Position numbers and translations under genes: made by a program. Below are positions 42,420 through 49,324 of a stretch of DNA of 64,000 bases, piece after piece. Source of the DNA: Fibrobacterota bacterium (GTDB lineage: Bacteria > Fibrobacterota > Fibrobacteria > UBA11236); contig JAEKLQ010000043.1 of NCBI GenBank assembly GCA_019509785.1, positions 34,206 through 98,205 of the forward strand. Reading direction: 5' to 3'. Every line of letters begins with the position of its first letter. The stretch's first letter is position 1. The notes under the pieces are model-generated. The model did not search any database, was not told where the DNA came from, and saw only the letters and a program-made list of their open reading frames with translations.

Positions 42420-44576
42420 CTAGTCCTTCTTGGCCAGGTAGTTGTGGTAGTAATGCTTGTAATACCCGTACGAGCTATAGCCCTTGGTGATGTCCACGTC
42501 GTTGAGGATGCATCCCAGCATGCGCGCGTTCACGTTGCGCAAGGACTGCAAGGTACGCATGGTCATCCCCAAGGTCGTCTTATGGGCCCGGATCACCAGC
42601 ACCACGCCATCCAGCTTGGTCGCCAGGATGGCAGCGTCGGTAACCGCGATAATGGGCGGGGTATCGAACAGGATATAGCGGTAGCGCTTCTTCAACTCGT
42701 CCAGGAAATGATCCATCTTCTTGGATCCGAGCAGCTCGGCGGGATTGGGCATGTAGGCGCCCGCGGTGATGATTTCCAGGTTGGTCCCCGGGATGTTCCG
42801 GCACACCTCATCCAAGGTGTTGGTCCCGGCGAAAAGCTCGCCGAAGCCGGGCCCGCGATCGAGGCCGAACAAATGGTGGTTCACCGGACGGCGCAGATCG
42901 GTATCGATCACCAGGGTGGGCTCGCCTTGCTGGGCGAAGGAGAGGGCCGTATTGGCCATGGTCAGCGATTTGCCCTCGCCCGGCCCGCTGCTGGTGATCA
43001 GCAAGGTCTGGATCGCCTTATCCGGGCTGGAGAAAACGATGTTGGTGCGCAAGGAGCGATAGGCTTCCGCCACCACGCTCTCCTCATGCTGGGAGCCCAT
43101 CATCAGGCCCGGGTAGCGATTGCGGATATTCTGCTTCTTGCCCTTGGTGAAGGTGCGCTTCACCTCCAGATCGCTCTTCTTGGGGACGATGTGGGGGATG
43201 GTCCCGAGCAGGGTGAGGGACATCTGCTTCTCGACGTCGTCGGGCGACTTCACGGTATCGTCCATGAATTCCCGCAGGATGGACAAGCCGATCCCGATGG
43301 CCAGGCCCACCAACAGGGATACGGAGTAGAAGATGAAATCCCGCCGCGGCACGGGTTCGACGGGGACCTGGGCGGCGTCCACCAGCTTGAGGCCTCCGCT
43401 CTTGGATTCCATCTGGATGGTGGCGTCCTCCAGGCGATCCGTCAGGCGCTGGTGGGTGGTTACGTAGCGCTGCAGCATGTTATCGAGTTGGGTGAGTTCG
43501 AACTCCTCCTGGCCCAACTGGGGATGGCCCTCGCGGTAGCTGATGATGGCGCGCTTGAAGGCCTCCAGGCGGGCGCGCTTCATGTTCATCTCGGCCTCCG
43601 AGGAAGCCAGCTCCTTGCGGATGACCTGCCATTGGTTGAGCAGCCCGATGTCCTGCTGGGGCTCGTTGCCCTTGGTCAGCCGCACCAACTTGCTTTCCGC
43701 CGCCGCCATGTCCTGGCTTACCTTGCTGTCCGGGGTAACGGGCACTCCCAGCCGGATCATCTTCTCCTTCTCGCGTTCCAGCGTCTTCATCTGGGCTCGC
43801 AGGGAATCGACGGCCTTCTCGTTGGCCCCCGAGGCGGGCTTGTTAATGGTGTTGTCCAAGGTACGGAAGTAGCTACGCTTGGCCTCCAGGTTGGCCTTGT
43901 CCAGCTCGAACTTCACCAATTCTTCCTGGTAATTCTTCTCCAGGGCTTCCAGGCCCGCCGCGTCGCCGATGCTTTGCAGCTTGGAGATGTCCGACTTGCG
44001 ATTGCGTTCGATCTGGATATCGTCGCGCTTCTTCAGGCAGACCTCTATCTGCTCCTTGATGGCCTGGATGGTTTTGGCGCCCTCTTCGTTCTCGACCTTG
44101 CGGCAGAAGACGATCAGGCTATCGGTGGCCACTTTCACCAGGGTATAGCTCAGGCGCGCGCTATGGGTCTTGGAGATGATGGTGATGAAGGATTCCACCG
44201 TCCCCTCGTCCACGCGCATGTTGGCGCTGATGTACTCCTTCACCTTGGTCTTGACGCCCGCTTGCTCCAGTTCCGCGGCGGCCCCTTGCGCCACCCGGTC
44301 CAGGAAGGCCTGGCTCTGGAAGATGGCCCGGTAGAAACCGATGTTGCGTTCCGTTTGGCCGTCGTTGGACATCAGCACCGAAGCGGCGTTGACCGGCGCC
44401 TTGTCCAGTACCAATTGGCTGGAGGTGATGTAATAGTCGGGAACGTGCTTGACGAACCACCACGTCGGGCCGACGAATGCCGCCACGGAAAACAGGACGA
44501 TGTACCGGCCTTTCGCCAACAGGCGGAAGTAGTCGCGGAATTGCAGTTCCCGCTGCGGCTTGGCCGGTTCGGTCAT
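42420..44576 (-). CDS. Polysaccharide co-polymerase and tyrosine autokinase (Wzc-like)
   Basis: 718 residues from ATG 44576, overlapping the previous stop (ATGA). A Wzz-type domain with two membrane helices (about 33-52 and about 415-435) brackets a long periplasmic coiled-coil region. The cytoplasmic BY-kinase domain has Walker A SSGPGEGKS near residue 530, Walker A' TLVIDTDLRRP near 555 and Walker B ILFDTPP near 638. The C-terminus is a tyrosine cluster, SSYGYYKHYYHNY, the autophosphorylation tail. Such proteins control chain length and export. No low-molecular-weight tyrosine phosphatase (Wzb) gene is seen nearby. Confidence 0.94.
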   Translation of the reverse strand: MTEPAKPQRELQFRDYFRLLAKGRYIVLFSVAAFVGPTWWFVKHVPDYYITSSQLVLDKAPVNAASVLMSNDGQTERNIGFYRAIFQSQAFLDRVAQGAAAELEQAGVKTKVKEYISANMRVDEGTVESFITIISKTHSARLSYTLVKVATDSLIVFCRKVENEEGAKTIQAIKEQIEVCLKKRDDIQIERNRKSDISKLQSIGDAAGLEALEKNYQEELVKFELDKANLEAKRSYFRTLDNTINKPASGANEKAVDSLRAQMKTLEREKEKMIRLGVPVTPDSKVSQDMAAAESKLVRLTKGNEPQQDIGLLNQWQVIRKELASSEAEMNMKRARLEAFKRAIISYREGHPQLGQEEFELTQLDNMLQRYVTTHQRLTDRLEDATIQMESKSGGLKLVDAAQVPVEPVPRRDFIFYSVSLLVGLAIGIGLSILREFMDDTVKSPDDVEKQMSLTLLGTIPHIVPKKSDLEVKRTFTKGKKQNIRNRYPGLMMGSQHEESVVAEAYRSLRTNIVFSSPDKAIQTLLITSSGPGEGKSLTMANTALSFAQQGEPTLVIDTDLRRPVNHHLFGLDRGPGFGELFAGTNTLDEVCRNIPGTNLEIITAGAYMPNPAELLGSKKMDHFLDELKKRYRYILFDTPPIIAVTDAAILATKLDGVVLVIRAHKTTLGMTMRTLQSLRNVNARMLGCILNDVDITKGYSSYGYYKHYYHNYLAKKD

Positions 44577-45484
44577 TTCTTCAGCACCGAAGAGATGACG
44601 AACCATGCCGTCAGGAAAGTCACGATATCGCGCATCACGTCCAAGGTCTTCTGCCAGGTGATGACCTTGGCGTACACGATCACCATGTCGCCTTCGCCCA
44701 GCAACGGCAAATCCTCGGTCTTGCCGTTATCGATGTACTTCTGCATGTCGAGCAGGTAATCGGCCCGCTGGCCGCCCGCGCTCGAGAAGATGCGCACCTT
44801 GGACATGTTGGCGTCCGCGTTGGGGCCGCCGGCCAGGTAGAGCATATCGAAAAGGCCGGCTTGTTCGCCAACGGGATAGAATCCGGGCTTGTTCACCGCG
44901 CCCAGGATCTTCACGTACTTGGATTTCTTGGACGCGAGCAGGATGATGCGATCCCCGTCGTATAAGGCGGGAAGCAAGGTGAGATCGCCGGAGTTCAGGA
45001 ACTTCGCCAAATCGTAATAGCTCGCGTTCTCATCGCCCTGGTTCTTATGCACGATTTTCACGCGTTGCAGATCCGCCGTTTCCATCGTCCCGCCGGCGGC
45101 CAGCATCACTTCCTGCAAGCTGGACTTGGGCGGCAAGATCAATAGGCCCGGTTTTTTCACCTGGCCCAACACGTAGATGTTGATGGGGTTCTCGGTCAGA
45201 ACGCTCACGAGCACCATGGGCGATTCCACCACCTTGGCCAGCTTGTAGGTCAGGATATCCTGCAGCTCGCTGGTGGTCTTGTCGATCACCGACATGTCCT
45301 GGTACAACGGATAATCGATGGTGCCGTTGTCGTTCACCTTCACGATCTGCGAGAGATCCTTGTCGCTCTTGACGACGATGGAAAGGGACATGCCCGCTTT
45401 GATGACGGTGGCCGATGCGTGGCCGGCCAGCAGCAGAACGGCGAATACGGCGCTAAGGAACCTTAGCATCGGACCTTGGGGCAT
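44573..45484 (-). CDS. Polysaccharide export protein (Wza-like) without lipobox
   Basis: 303 residues from ATG 45484; ATGs at 45520 and 45469 are alternatives. A signal peptide (LRFLSAVFAVLLLAGHASA) is followed by a Poly_export domain and two SLBB-like domains (PINIYVLGQVKKPGLL and YVKILGAVNKPGFYPVGEQAG). The C-terminus is hydrophobic (DVMRDIVTFLTAWFVISSV), in the place of the helix that forms the Wza outer-membrane pore. Unlike E. coli Wza there is no lipobox cysteine. It heads the exopolysaccharide operon, and its stop overlaps the Wzc start. Confidence 0.87.
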   Translation of the reverse strand: MPQGPMLRFLSAVFAVLLLAGHASATVIKAGMSLSIVVKSDKDLSQIVKVNDNGTIDYPLYQDMSVIDKTTSELQDILTYKLAKVVESPMVLVSVLTENPINIYVLGQVKKPGLLILPPKSSLQEVMLAAGGTMETADLQRVKIVHKNQGDENASYYDLAKFLNSGDLTLLPALYDGDRIILLASKKSKYVKILGAVNKPGFYPVGEQAGLFDMLYLAGGPNADANMSKVRIFSSAGGQRADYLLDMQKYIDNGKTEDLPLLGEGDMVIVYAKVITWQKTLDVMRDIVTFLTAWFVISSVLKK

Positions 45485-45550
45485 GCTTACATTCTGCACT
45501 ACGCATTGCGCTTTTTTCATCTTGCATTCCGCTGGTACCATATCGTCACG

Positions 45551-45556
45551 ATTATA
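45551..45556 (-). promoter_or_regulatory. Candidate -10 element of the exopolysaccharide operon
   Basis: On the minus strand a perfect TATAAT (45551-45556) lies about 65 bases before the Wza-like start, in the 150-base gap after the AgmX-like gene. No consensus -35 precedes it (GGACCC at the 17-base position), so an activator may be needed. Confidence 0.4.
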
Positions 45557-45583
45557 ACGCCCGGATCCGTCCCGGGTCCGCCT

Positions 45584-45600
45584 GGATTCGCTTCGAATCC
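45584..45600 (-). terminator. Hairpin between the TolQR-AgmX and exopolysaccharide operons
   Basis: GGATTCG (45584-45590) pairs perfectly with CGAATCC (45594-45600) around CTT. On the minus strand it follows the AgmX-like stop and precedes the TATAAT of the next operon. No T-run follows, so it may attenuate rather than stop transcription. Confidence 0.35.
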
Positions 45601-45634
45601 GCCCAATCGAAGATCAGCTTGGGTCTGCGCCGGG

Positions 45635-46675
45635 TTAAGCCGGCCGGAAGACGAAGGGGGACTTCATCTCCACGGGCCCGCCGTTGGAGGGCGGGAATAT
45701 CCAACGTTTGATGCGACGGAGCAGCTCCTCGGTGAAATCGGGATCATCCAAGGTGGTCTCCGAACCCAGCACGGATGCGCTGGAAACGGTGCCATCGTCC
45801 TCGATCACGATGAGGATGGTGATTTTCCCCTCCAGGGCGGGGTTGGATTTGAGACGTTCTTCGTAGAGTAAACTCACGGTGGCCTGCTTGCGGGCGATGA
45901 AGGCCGCCACGTCCGACGGGCTGCGGTTCCCGGTGAATTTGGCGGAACGATCCGTAGCGATCGGGGCCTCCAGGTTGGCCACGCCCATCTTCTTCCCGAT
46001 ATTGGATTTGGCCGTCGCGAAGCCTTTCACCACGTTATCGATGCCTTGGGCTTCCCCTTCCGCGTTCCTCCGCGCCGGAGCCGAGCCATCGCGGTTTACA
46101 TTGCCCTTCTTGCCGTCGTACTTGGTCAGCCCCTCGATGCTGCCCAGGCGCGCATCCAAGTCGCCGAAGCCGGCGAAGCGGTCGCCCCCCTTGCCGCCCG
46201 GGGAGCGCCCGACCGTCTTCCCCGCGGTACCCGGCCCCTTGCCGGAGAGAATCGACAATACCGCGGCCTTGGTGATCCGTTCCTGCACTTGGGTGATCTG
46301 CTGGGTCACGGTCGCGCGCGACCGCTCGATGCGCGCCAACGCCGACGCGTCGCCCTTGCCCGCACCCGCGGCCCCGCGCGGCCGCCCGCCGCTCGTGCCC
46401 GCAACAGGTTCGGGTTTGGGAATAGGCTTGCCCGCCGGCTTCAATGGCATGATGATCTTCGCCACCCGCTCGGAGATTTGTTCCAAGGACGGTTTCTCTA
46501 GTTGGCTATAATCGATGCTGCGGATCCCCACCAGGACCAGGATGAACAGCAGCAAGCAAGCCGTGAAACTGGTGACGCCGGGAACGTCGATTTGATCGAA
46601 CAGTCCGCCCCGGTACCCGGAGTCGGGTTTCGCCTTGGCGGGCTTTTGCTTTTCCTTGGTGGGGCTACTCGACAT
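45635..46675 (-). CDS. AgmX/PglI C-terminal domain (TonB-like) energy-transducing protein
   Basis: 346 residues. A basic N-terminus and one membrane helix (about 34-51, VTSFTACLLLFILVLVGI) are followed by a long Pro/Gly/Ala-rich periplasmic stretch. The C-terminal domain (about 250-346) contains ISLLYEERL-like text (VSLLYEERLKSNPALEGKITILIVIEDDGTVSSASVLGS) and IKRWIFPPSNGGPVEMKSPFVF, the AgmX/PglI version of the TonB fold. This domain occurs in GltJ/AgmX of the Myxococcus gliding machine. It overlaps the ExbD gene by 11 bases. It should transmit force from the TolQ-TolR motor to the outer membrane. Confidence 0.82.
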   Translation of the reverse strand: MSSSPTKEKQKPAKAKPDSGYRGGLFDQIDVPGVTSFTACLLLFILVLVGIRSIDYSQLEKPSLEQISERVAKIIMPLKPAGKPIPKPEPVAGTSGGRPRGAAGAGKGDASALARIERSRATVTQQITQVQERITKAAVLSILSGKGPGTAGKTVGRSPGGKGGDRFAGFGDLDARLGSIEGLTKYDGKKGNVNRDGSAPARRNAEGEAQGIDNVVKGFATAKSNIGKKMGVANLEAPIATDRSAKFTGNRSPSDVAAFIARKQATVSLLYEERLKSNPALEGKITILIVIEDDGTVSSASVLGSETTLDDPDFTEELLRRIKRWIFPPSNGGPVEMKSPFVFRPA

Positions 46676-47156
46676 CTTTCTTACTCACGGCCAGGGAGAA
46701 GCTGCTGTAGCCGTTGGCCCCGCAGGTGGCGAGCACCTTCTGGAGCAAGAAGTAGGGGATAAGGCGATCGCCCTGGATGGTCAGCTTGCCCGTGAAGGTG
46801 ACGTTCTTATCGTACTGGGCGATTTCCTCCGTCTGCTTGCGTTTGTCCTCGAGATAGCGGGCCAGGCCCGGGATGTCGGTGCCTTCCCGCCCCAGCTCCT
46901 CGTCCACCAAGGCCACCGGCGTGCCTTCCGCCATGATGTGCTTCCGGCTGATGGCGATATTGAGGGTGTTCTCCGGCTTGATCTTGGAACTGCTGATCGG
47001 CAACTCCAGGTTCTTCGCCGGCGTGATGATATCCCCTTCGGTCGAGAAGTTCTTCAAGAGGAAGAAAACCAGGACAGTGAGCACGTCCACCAGGGACGTC
47101 ATCTGCGGCTTGGCCGATTCCACCGGAGGCCGGCGGCGCTGTCGTCCCGTCTTCAC
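46665..47156 (-). CDS. ExbD/TolR-like protein with canonical Asp
   Basis: 163 residues from GTG 47156, inside the upstream stop (GTGA). A short Arg-rich cytoplasmic N-terminus leads into one membrane helix, TSLVDVLTVLVFFLLKNF, with D24 in the position of the proton-carrying aspartate of ExbD/TolR. The periplasmic C-domain follows (LTIQGDRLIPYFLLQKVLATC). It is the second of two TolR-like genes in the operon, and the two differ at the key residue. It would act as the moving part of a proton-driven TolQ pentamer. Confidence 0.87.
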   Translation of the reverse strand: MKTGRQRRRPPVESAKPQMTSLVDVLTVLVFFLLKNFSTEGDIITPAKNLELPISSSKIKPENTLNIAISRKHIMAEGTPVALVDEELGREGTDIPGLARYLEDKRKQTEEIAQYDKNVTFTGKLTIQGDRLIPYFLLQKVLATCGANGYSSFSLAVSKKDVE

Positions 47157-47686
47157 CGGTACACCCCGCCGGAAAGCAGGATGTTGGTGAACTTGTTCTC
47201 GCGCATCACGTCCATGGTGGTGATGATGTCCTGGTACACGATGGCCGAATCGATCAGCAGCACCACGTCCTCGGCGGAAGGGTATTCTTCCTTCAGCTTG
47301 CGCATGAATTGCCCCAGCCGCGGGTAGTCGTAATCCTTCGTGCCCTTGGGGATGGGATCGAGCTTACGGCCTTCGCCGATAATCTGGAATCCGTTCTCCG
47401 AGACCACCACGGTAATGTCGACCGAAGGCCCCTTCTGCGCCGAATCCGGACTGGCTTGGGACTGATCGCCTCCGCCGCCCGCTTGGGGCGGAAGGTTGAA
47501 TTTGATCACCGCCAATTGGGTGAAGACCACCATGGTGACCAGGAAGGAAATCAGGATGATGAGCATGTTCATCATCGGCGTCATGTCCAGATCGATGGGC
47601 GTTCCCATGGCGGATCCGCCCTTGGACGCGATGCCGCCGCGATGTTTTCCCCCGCCCGGCGCCGGCCCGGAAACCCCTCCGCTCAT
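47153..47686 (-). CDS. ExbD/TolR-like protein with Asn in place of the membrane Asp
   Basis: 177 residues from ATG 47686 (ATGA overlap). After a Gly-rich N-terminus the membrane helix reads LDMTPMMNMLIILISFLVTMVVF: where ExbD/TolR normally have TPLVDV, this protein has N40. The periplasmic domain ends with YPSAEDVVLLIDSAIVYQDIITTMDVMR, the usual ExbD C-terminal pattern. Without the carboxylate it cannot shuttle protons in the usual way. It may be a structural partner of the Asp-containing TolR encoded just downstream. Confidence 0.85.
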   Translation of the reverse strand: MSGGVSGPAPGGGKHRGGIASKGGSAMGTPIDLDMTPMMNMLIILISFLVTMVVFTQLAVIKFNLPPQAGGGGDQSQASPDSAQKGPSVDITVVVSENGFQIIGEGRKLDPIPKGTKDYDYPRLGQFMRKLKEEYPSAEDVVLLIDSAIVYQDIITTMDVMRENKFTNILLSGGVYR

Positions 47687-48369
47687 CCCGGCTGTCCGGG
47701 ATACGCGGTCCCTGCCGTGGGCTTGATGCCCGCCTTCCGTTGCGCGTTCATGAAGTTGACCATGCGCAGCACGGTCTCGTCGATTTGCTCCAGCAATTGG
47801 TTGGCCTTGGATCCCAGCCACGTGAAGGCGGCCATGCAGATCATCGCCGACATCAGCCCCAAGGCGGTGGCGTTCAAGGCCAGGGTGATGCCGCGCGCCA
47901 GGAGCTTGCTCTTTTGCGAGGGATCGGCGGACTCCAGCGCGGAGAAGGCTTCTTGCAATCCGAAGATGGTGCCCAGCAAGCCGACCAGGGTACAGAGGTT
48001 GGCCAACAGGCCCAGCCAATGGGTGCGCTTCTGCAAGCGGGGAACCTCGCGCAAGGAGACCTCTTCCAAGGCATCCTTGACCTCTTCGGGCGTGGCCGAT
48101 TGCTCGTACTTCCAGATCCCGGCCTCCAGGATGAGCCCCAGGGGTGTACCGGTTTGGCTACACAATTTCCGGGCATCGGCCAGCTTGTCCTTGCGGATGA
48201 GGGAGGTCGTGTCGGCCAAGAGCTTCTTGGAATTGATCCGGCACTTGATGAAAAAGAACCAGACCCGCTCGCAAATGACCGAGAGCCCTAAACCCAACAA
48301 AGCCAGGATCAGGTACTCGACCGTGCCTCCTTCGTTGATGAATTTGGCGATTTTCATCAGGATTTCCAT
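47683..48369 (-). CDS. TolQ/ExbB/MotA-type proton channel protein
   Basis: 228 residues. I chose ATG 48369 because AGAGG lies just before it and the protein then starts with MEILMKIAKFI; a longer frame to 48435 exists. Three membrane helices are visible: about 15-33, then LGLLANLCTLVGLLGTIFGLQEAF near 125-150 with the conserved Gly-Leu-Leu-Gly-Thr, and ITLALNATALGLMSAMICMAAFTWLG near 165-190. TolQ/ExbB subunits form the pentameric channel around the TolR/ExbD dimer. It leads a four-gene operon TolQ-TolR-TolR-AgmX that lies directly upstream of the polysaccharide operon. Confidence 0.9.
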   Translation of the reverse strand: MEILMKIAKFINEGGTVEYLILALLGLGLSVICERVWFFFIKCRINSKKLLADTTSLIRKDKLADARKLCSQTGTPLGLILEAGIWKYEQSATPEEVKDALEEVSLREVPRLQKRTHWLGLLANLCTLVGLLGTIFGLQEAFSALESADPSQKSKLLARGITLALNATALGLMSAMICMAAFTWLGSKANQLLEQIDETVLRMVNFMNAQRKAGIKPTAGTAYPGQPG

Positions 48370-48500
48370 AAAACCTCTGGTTCCGCGGGACTGGGATGCA
48401 GGGGGATTATCGTATTTCATAGGATTCGGAAGCAATGAGACACGCCCAGGGAAGCGAAGGCAGGGGAGGAACTTACGGAGCTTTGACCGGGGCGGGGGAG

Positions 48501-48590
48501 AGGGTAAAGGGTACAGGGTTAAGGGTACGGGCGACGCTGCGCGCCGGTGGGGCCACCGTATAACCCTTTACCCTGTACCCTTTACCCTTA
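48501..48590. repeat. Inverted repeat built from period-7 GGGTNNN units
   Basis: The left arm (48502-48529) is four 7-base units GGGTAAA, GGGTACA, GGGTTAA, GGGTACG. The right arm (48561-48588) is four units TAACCCT, TTACCCT, GTACCCT, TTACCCT. The arms are nearly perfect complements, giving a stem of about 25 bp. The loop holds a smaller hairpin (CGGTGG 48545-48550 with CCACCG 48553-48558). It fills most of the 369-base divergent gap between the TolQ and SH3-like genes and encodes nothing I can support. Confidence 0.75.
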
Positions 48591-48657
48591 ATCCCTTTTC
48601 TATTCCCAATCGGCAGGGGCCAAAATGCCAGTTTCGCTCTCTTTCCCCCGCCTTCCC

Positions 48658-48686
48658 TTGTGTAATTACGGCCTTGGCGGTATATT
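48658..48686 (+). promoter_or_regulatory. Sigma-70-type promoter of the SH3-like gene
   Basis: TTGTGT (48658-48663), a 17-base spacer and TATATT (48681-48686) lie about 50 bases before ATG 48739. The match is moderate (-35 four of six, -10 five of six). Confidence 0.4.
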
Positions 48687-48738
48687 CCTACGCATCGGAC
48701 TCGGCTTCCCTCCAGCCGGTTTTTTTAAGGAAGGATTT

Positions 48739-49197
48739 ATGAAGAAGACCATCGCGTTTCTGTTCCTCGCATTCGCATCCATCGCCCTTGCCGGATCCAA
48801 GACTGAAACATCCACCGTCATCCGCATCAAGTCGGGCGGCGCCACCCTGTACAAGTCGGAAGCTTCGGACGCGGCGGACAAGGTTGCCGATCTCGGGACG
48901 GGCGACGAGGTCACCATGTTGAAGCAGGGCAAGGCCCGCTCGATGATCAAGACCAGCGGCGCCATCAAGGGCTGGGTCGACAACAACACCTTGGAAAAGG
49001 TCAAGGTCACCAGCGGCGGTTCCCATAACCTGAAGGACGTGGAAGTCGTGGGCTGGCTCGACAATCCGTCGGCCGTGTACATCTTGGACAACAGCAACCC
49101 GGATCTGAACGCGCTTCCCTTGGATCGCGATTTCACCAAGGAAATCGTGGAAAAGAAGGATCGCGAAGAGGTCGAACGCACCTACGACGAGAACTGA
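48739..49197 (+). CDS. Secreted SH3-like domain protein
   Basis: 152 residues from ATG 48739, which has an excellent Shine-Dalgarno (AAGGAAGG, four bases away); the upstream frame is not coding. A signal peptide (KKTIAFLFLAFASIALA) is followed by a bacterial SH3-like domain: VIRIKSGGATLYKSEASDAADKVADLGTGDEVTMLKQGKARSMIKTSGAIKGWVDNNTLE. These domains often bind peptidoglycan or proteins in the periplasm. The charged C-terminus (TKEIVEKKDREEVERTYDEN) is probably helical. It is monocistronic, with its own promoter and terminator. Confidence 0.78.
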   Translation: MKKTIAFLFLAFASIALAGSKTETSTVIRIKSGGATLYKSEASDAADKVADLGTGDEVTMLKQGKARSMIKTSGAIKGWVDNNTLEKVKVTSGGSHNLKDVEVVGWLDNPSAVYILDNSNPDLNALPLDRDFTKEIVEKKDREEVERTYDEN

Positions 49198-49248
49198 GTA
49201 CGGAAAGACACAGAGGCGGCCGGGCGGGACCCGGTGCCGCCGACGGGA

Positions 49249-49272
49249 AGGGCCTCTTCGGGGGTCCTTTTT
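49249..49272 (+). terminator. Intrinsic terminator of the SH3-like gene
   Basis: AGGGCCTC (49249-49256) pairs with GGGGTCCT (49261-49268), using two G-T wobbles, around a short TTCG loop. The run TTTTTCG follows. Placed 50 bases after the stop, it should terminate on the plus strand. Confidence 0.6.
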
Positions 49273-49324
49273 CGTTTGCCCCCTTTCTCGTGTAATGGGC
49301 CCCTTGGGAGGGGCCCTCAACGGG

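Noticed and set aside
42444..44759. A 771-codon open frame on the plus strand
   Set aside because: It lies antisense to the Wzc-like kinase gene, whose motifs are unmistakable. The plus-strand product is a low-complexity Gly/His/Leu-rich shadow.
45584..45600. tRNA T-arm-like sequence (TTCGAATCC)
   Set aside because: No acceptor stem, anticodon arm or CCA context surrounds it; it is a simple 7-bp hairpin.
48501..48590. CRISPR array or telomere-like tract
   Set aside because: The units are only 7 bases, without spacers, and are arranged as an inverted pair. No cas gene is in the window.
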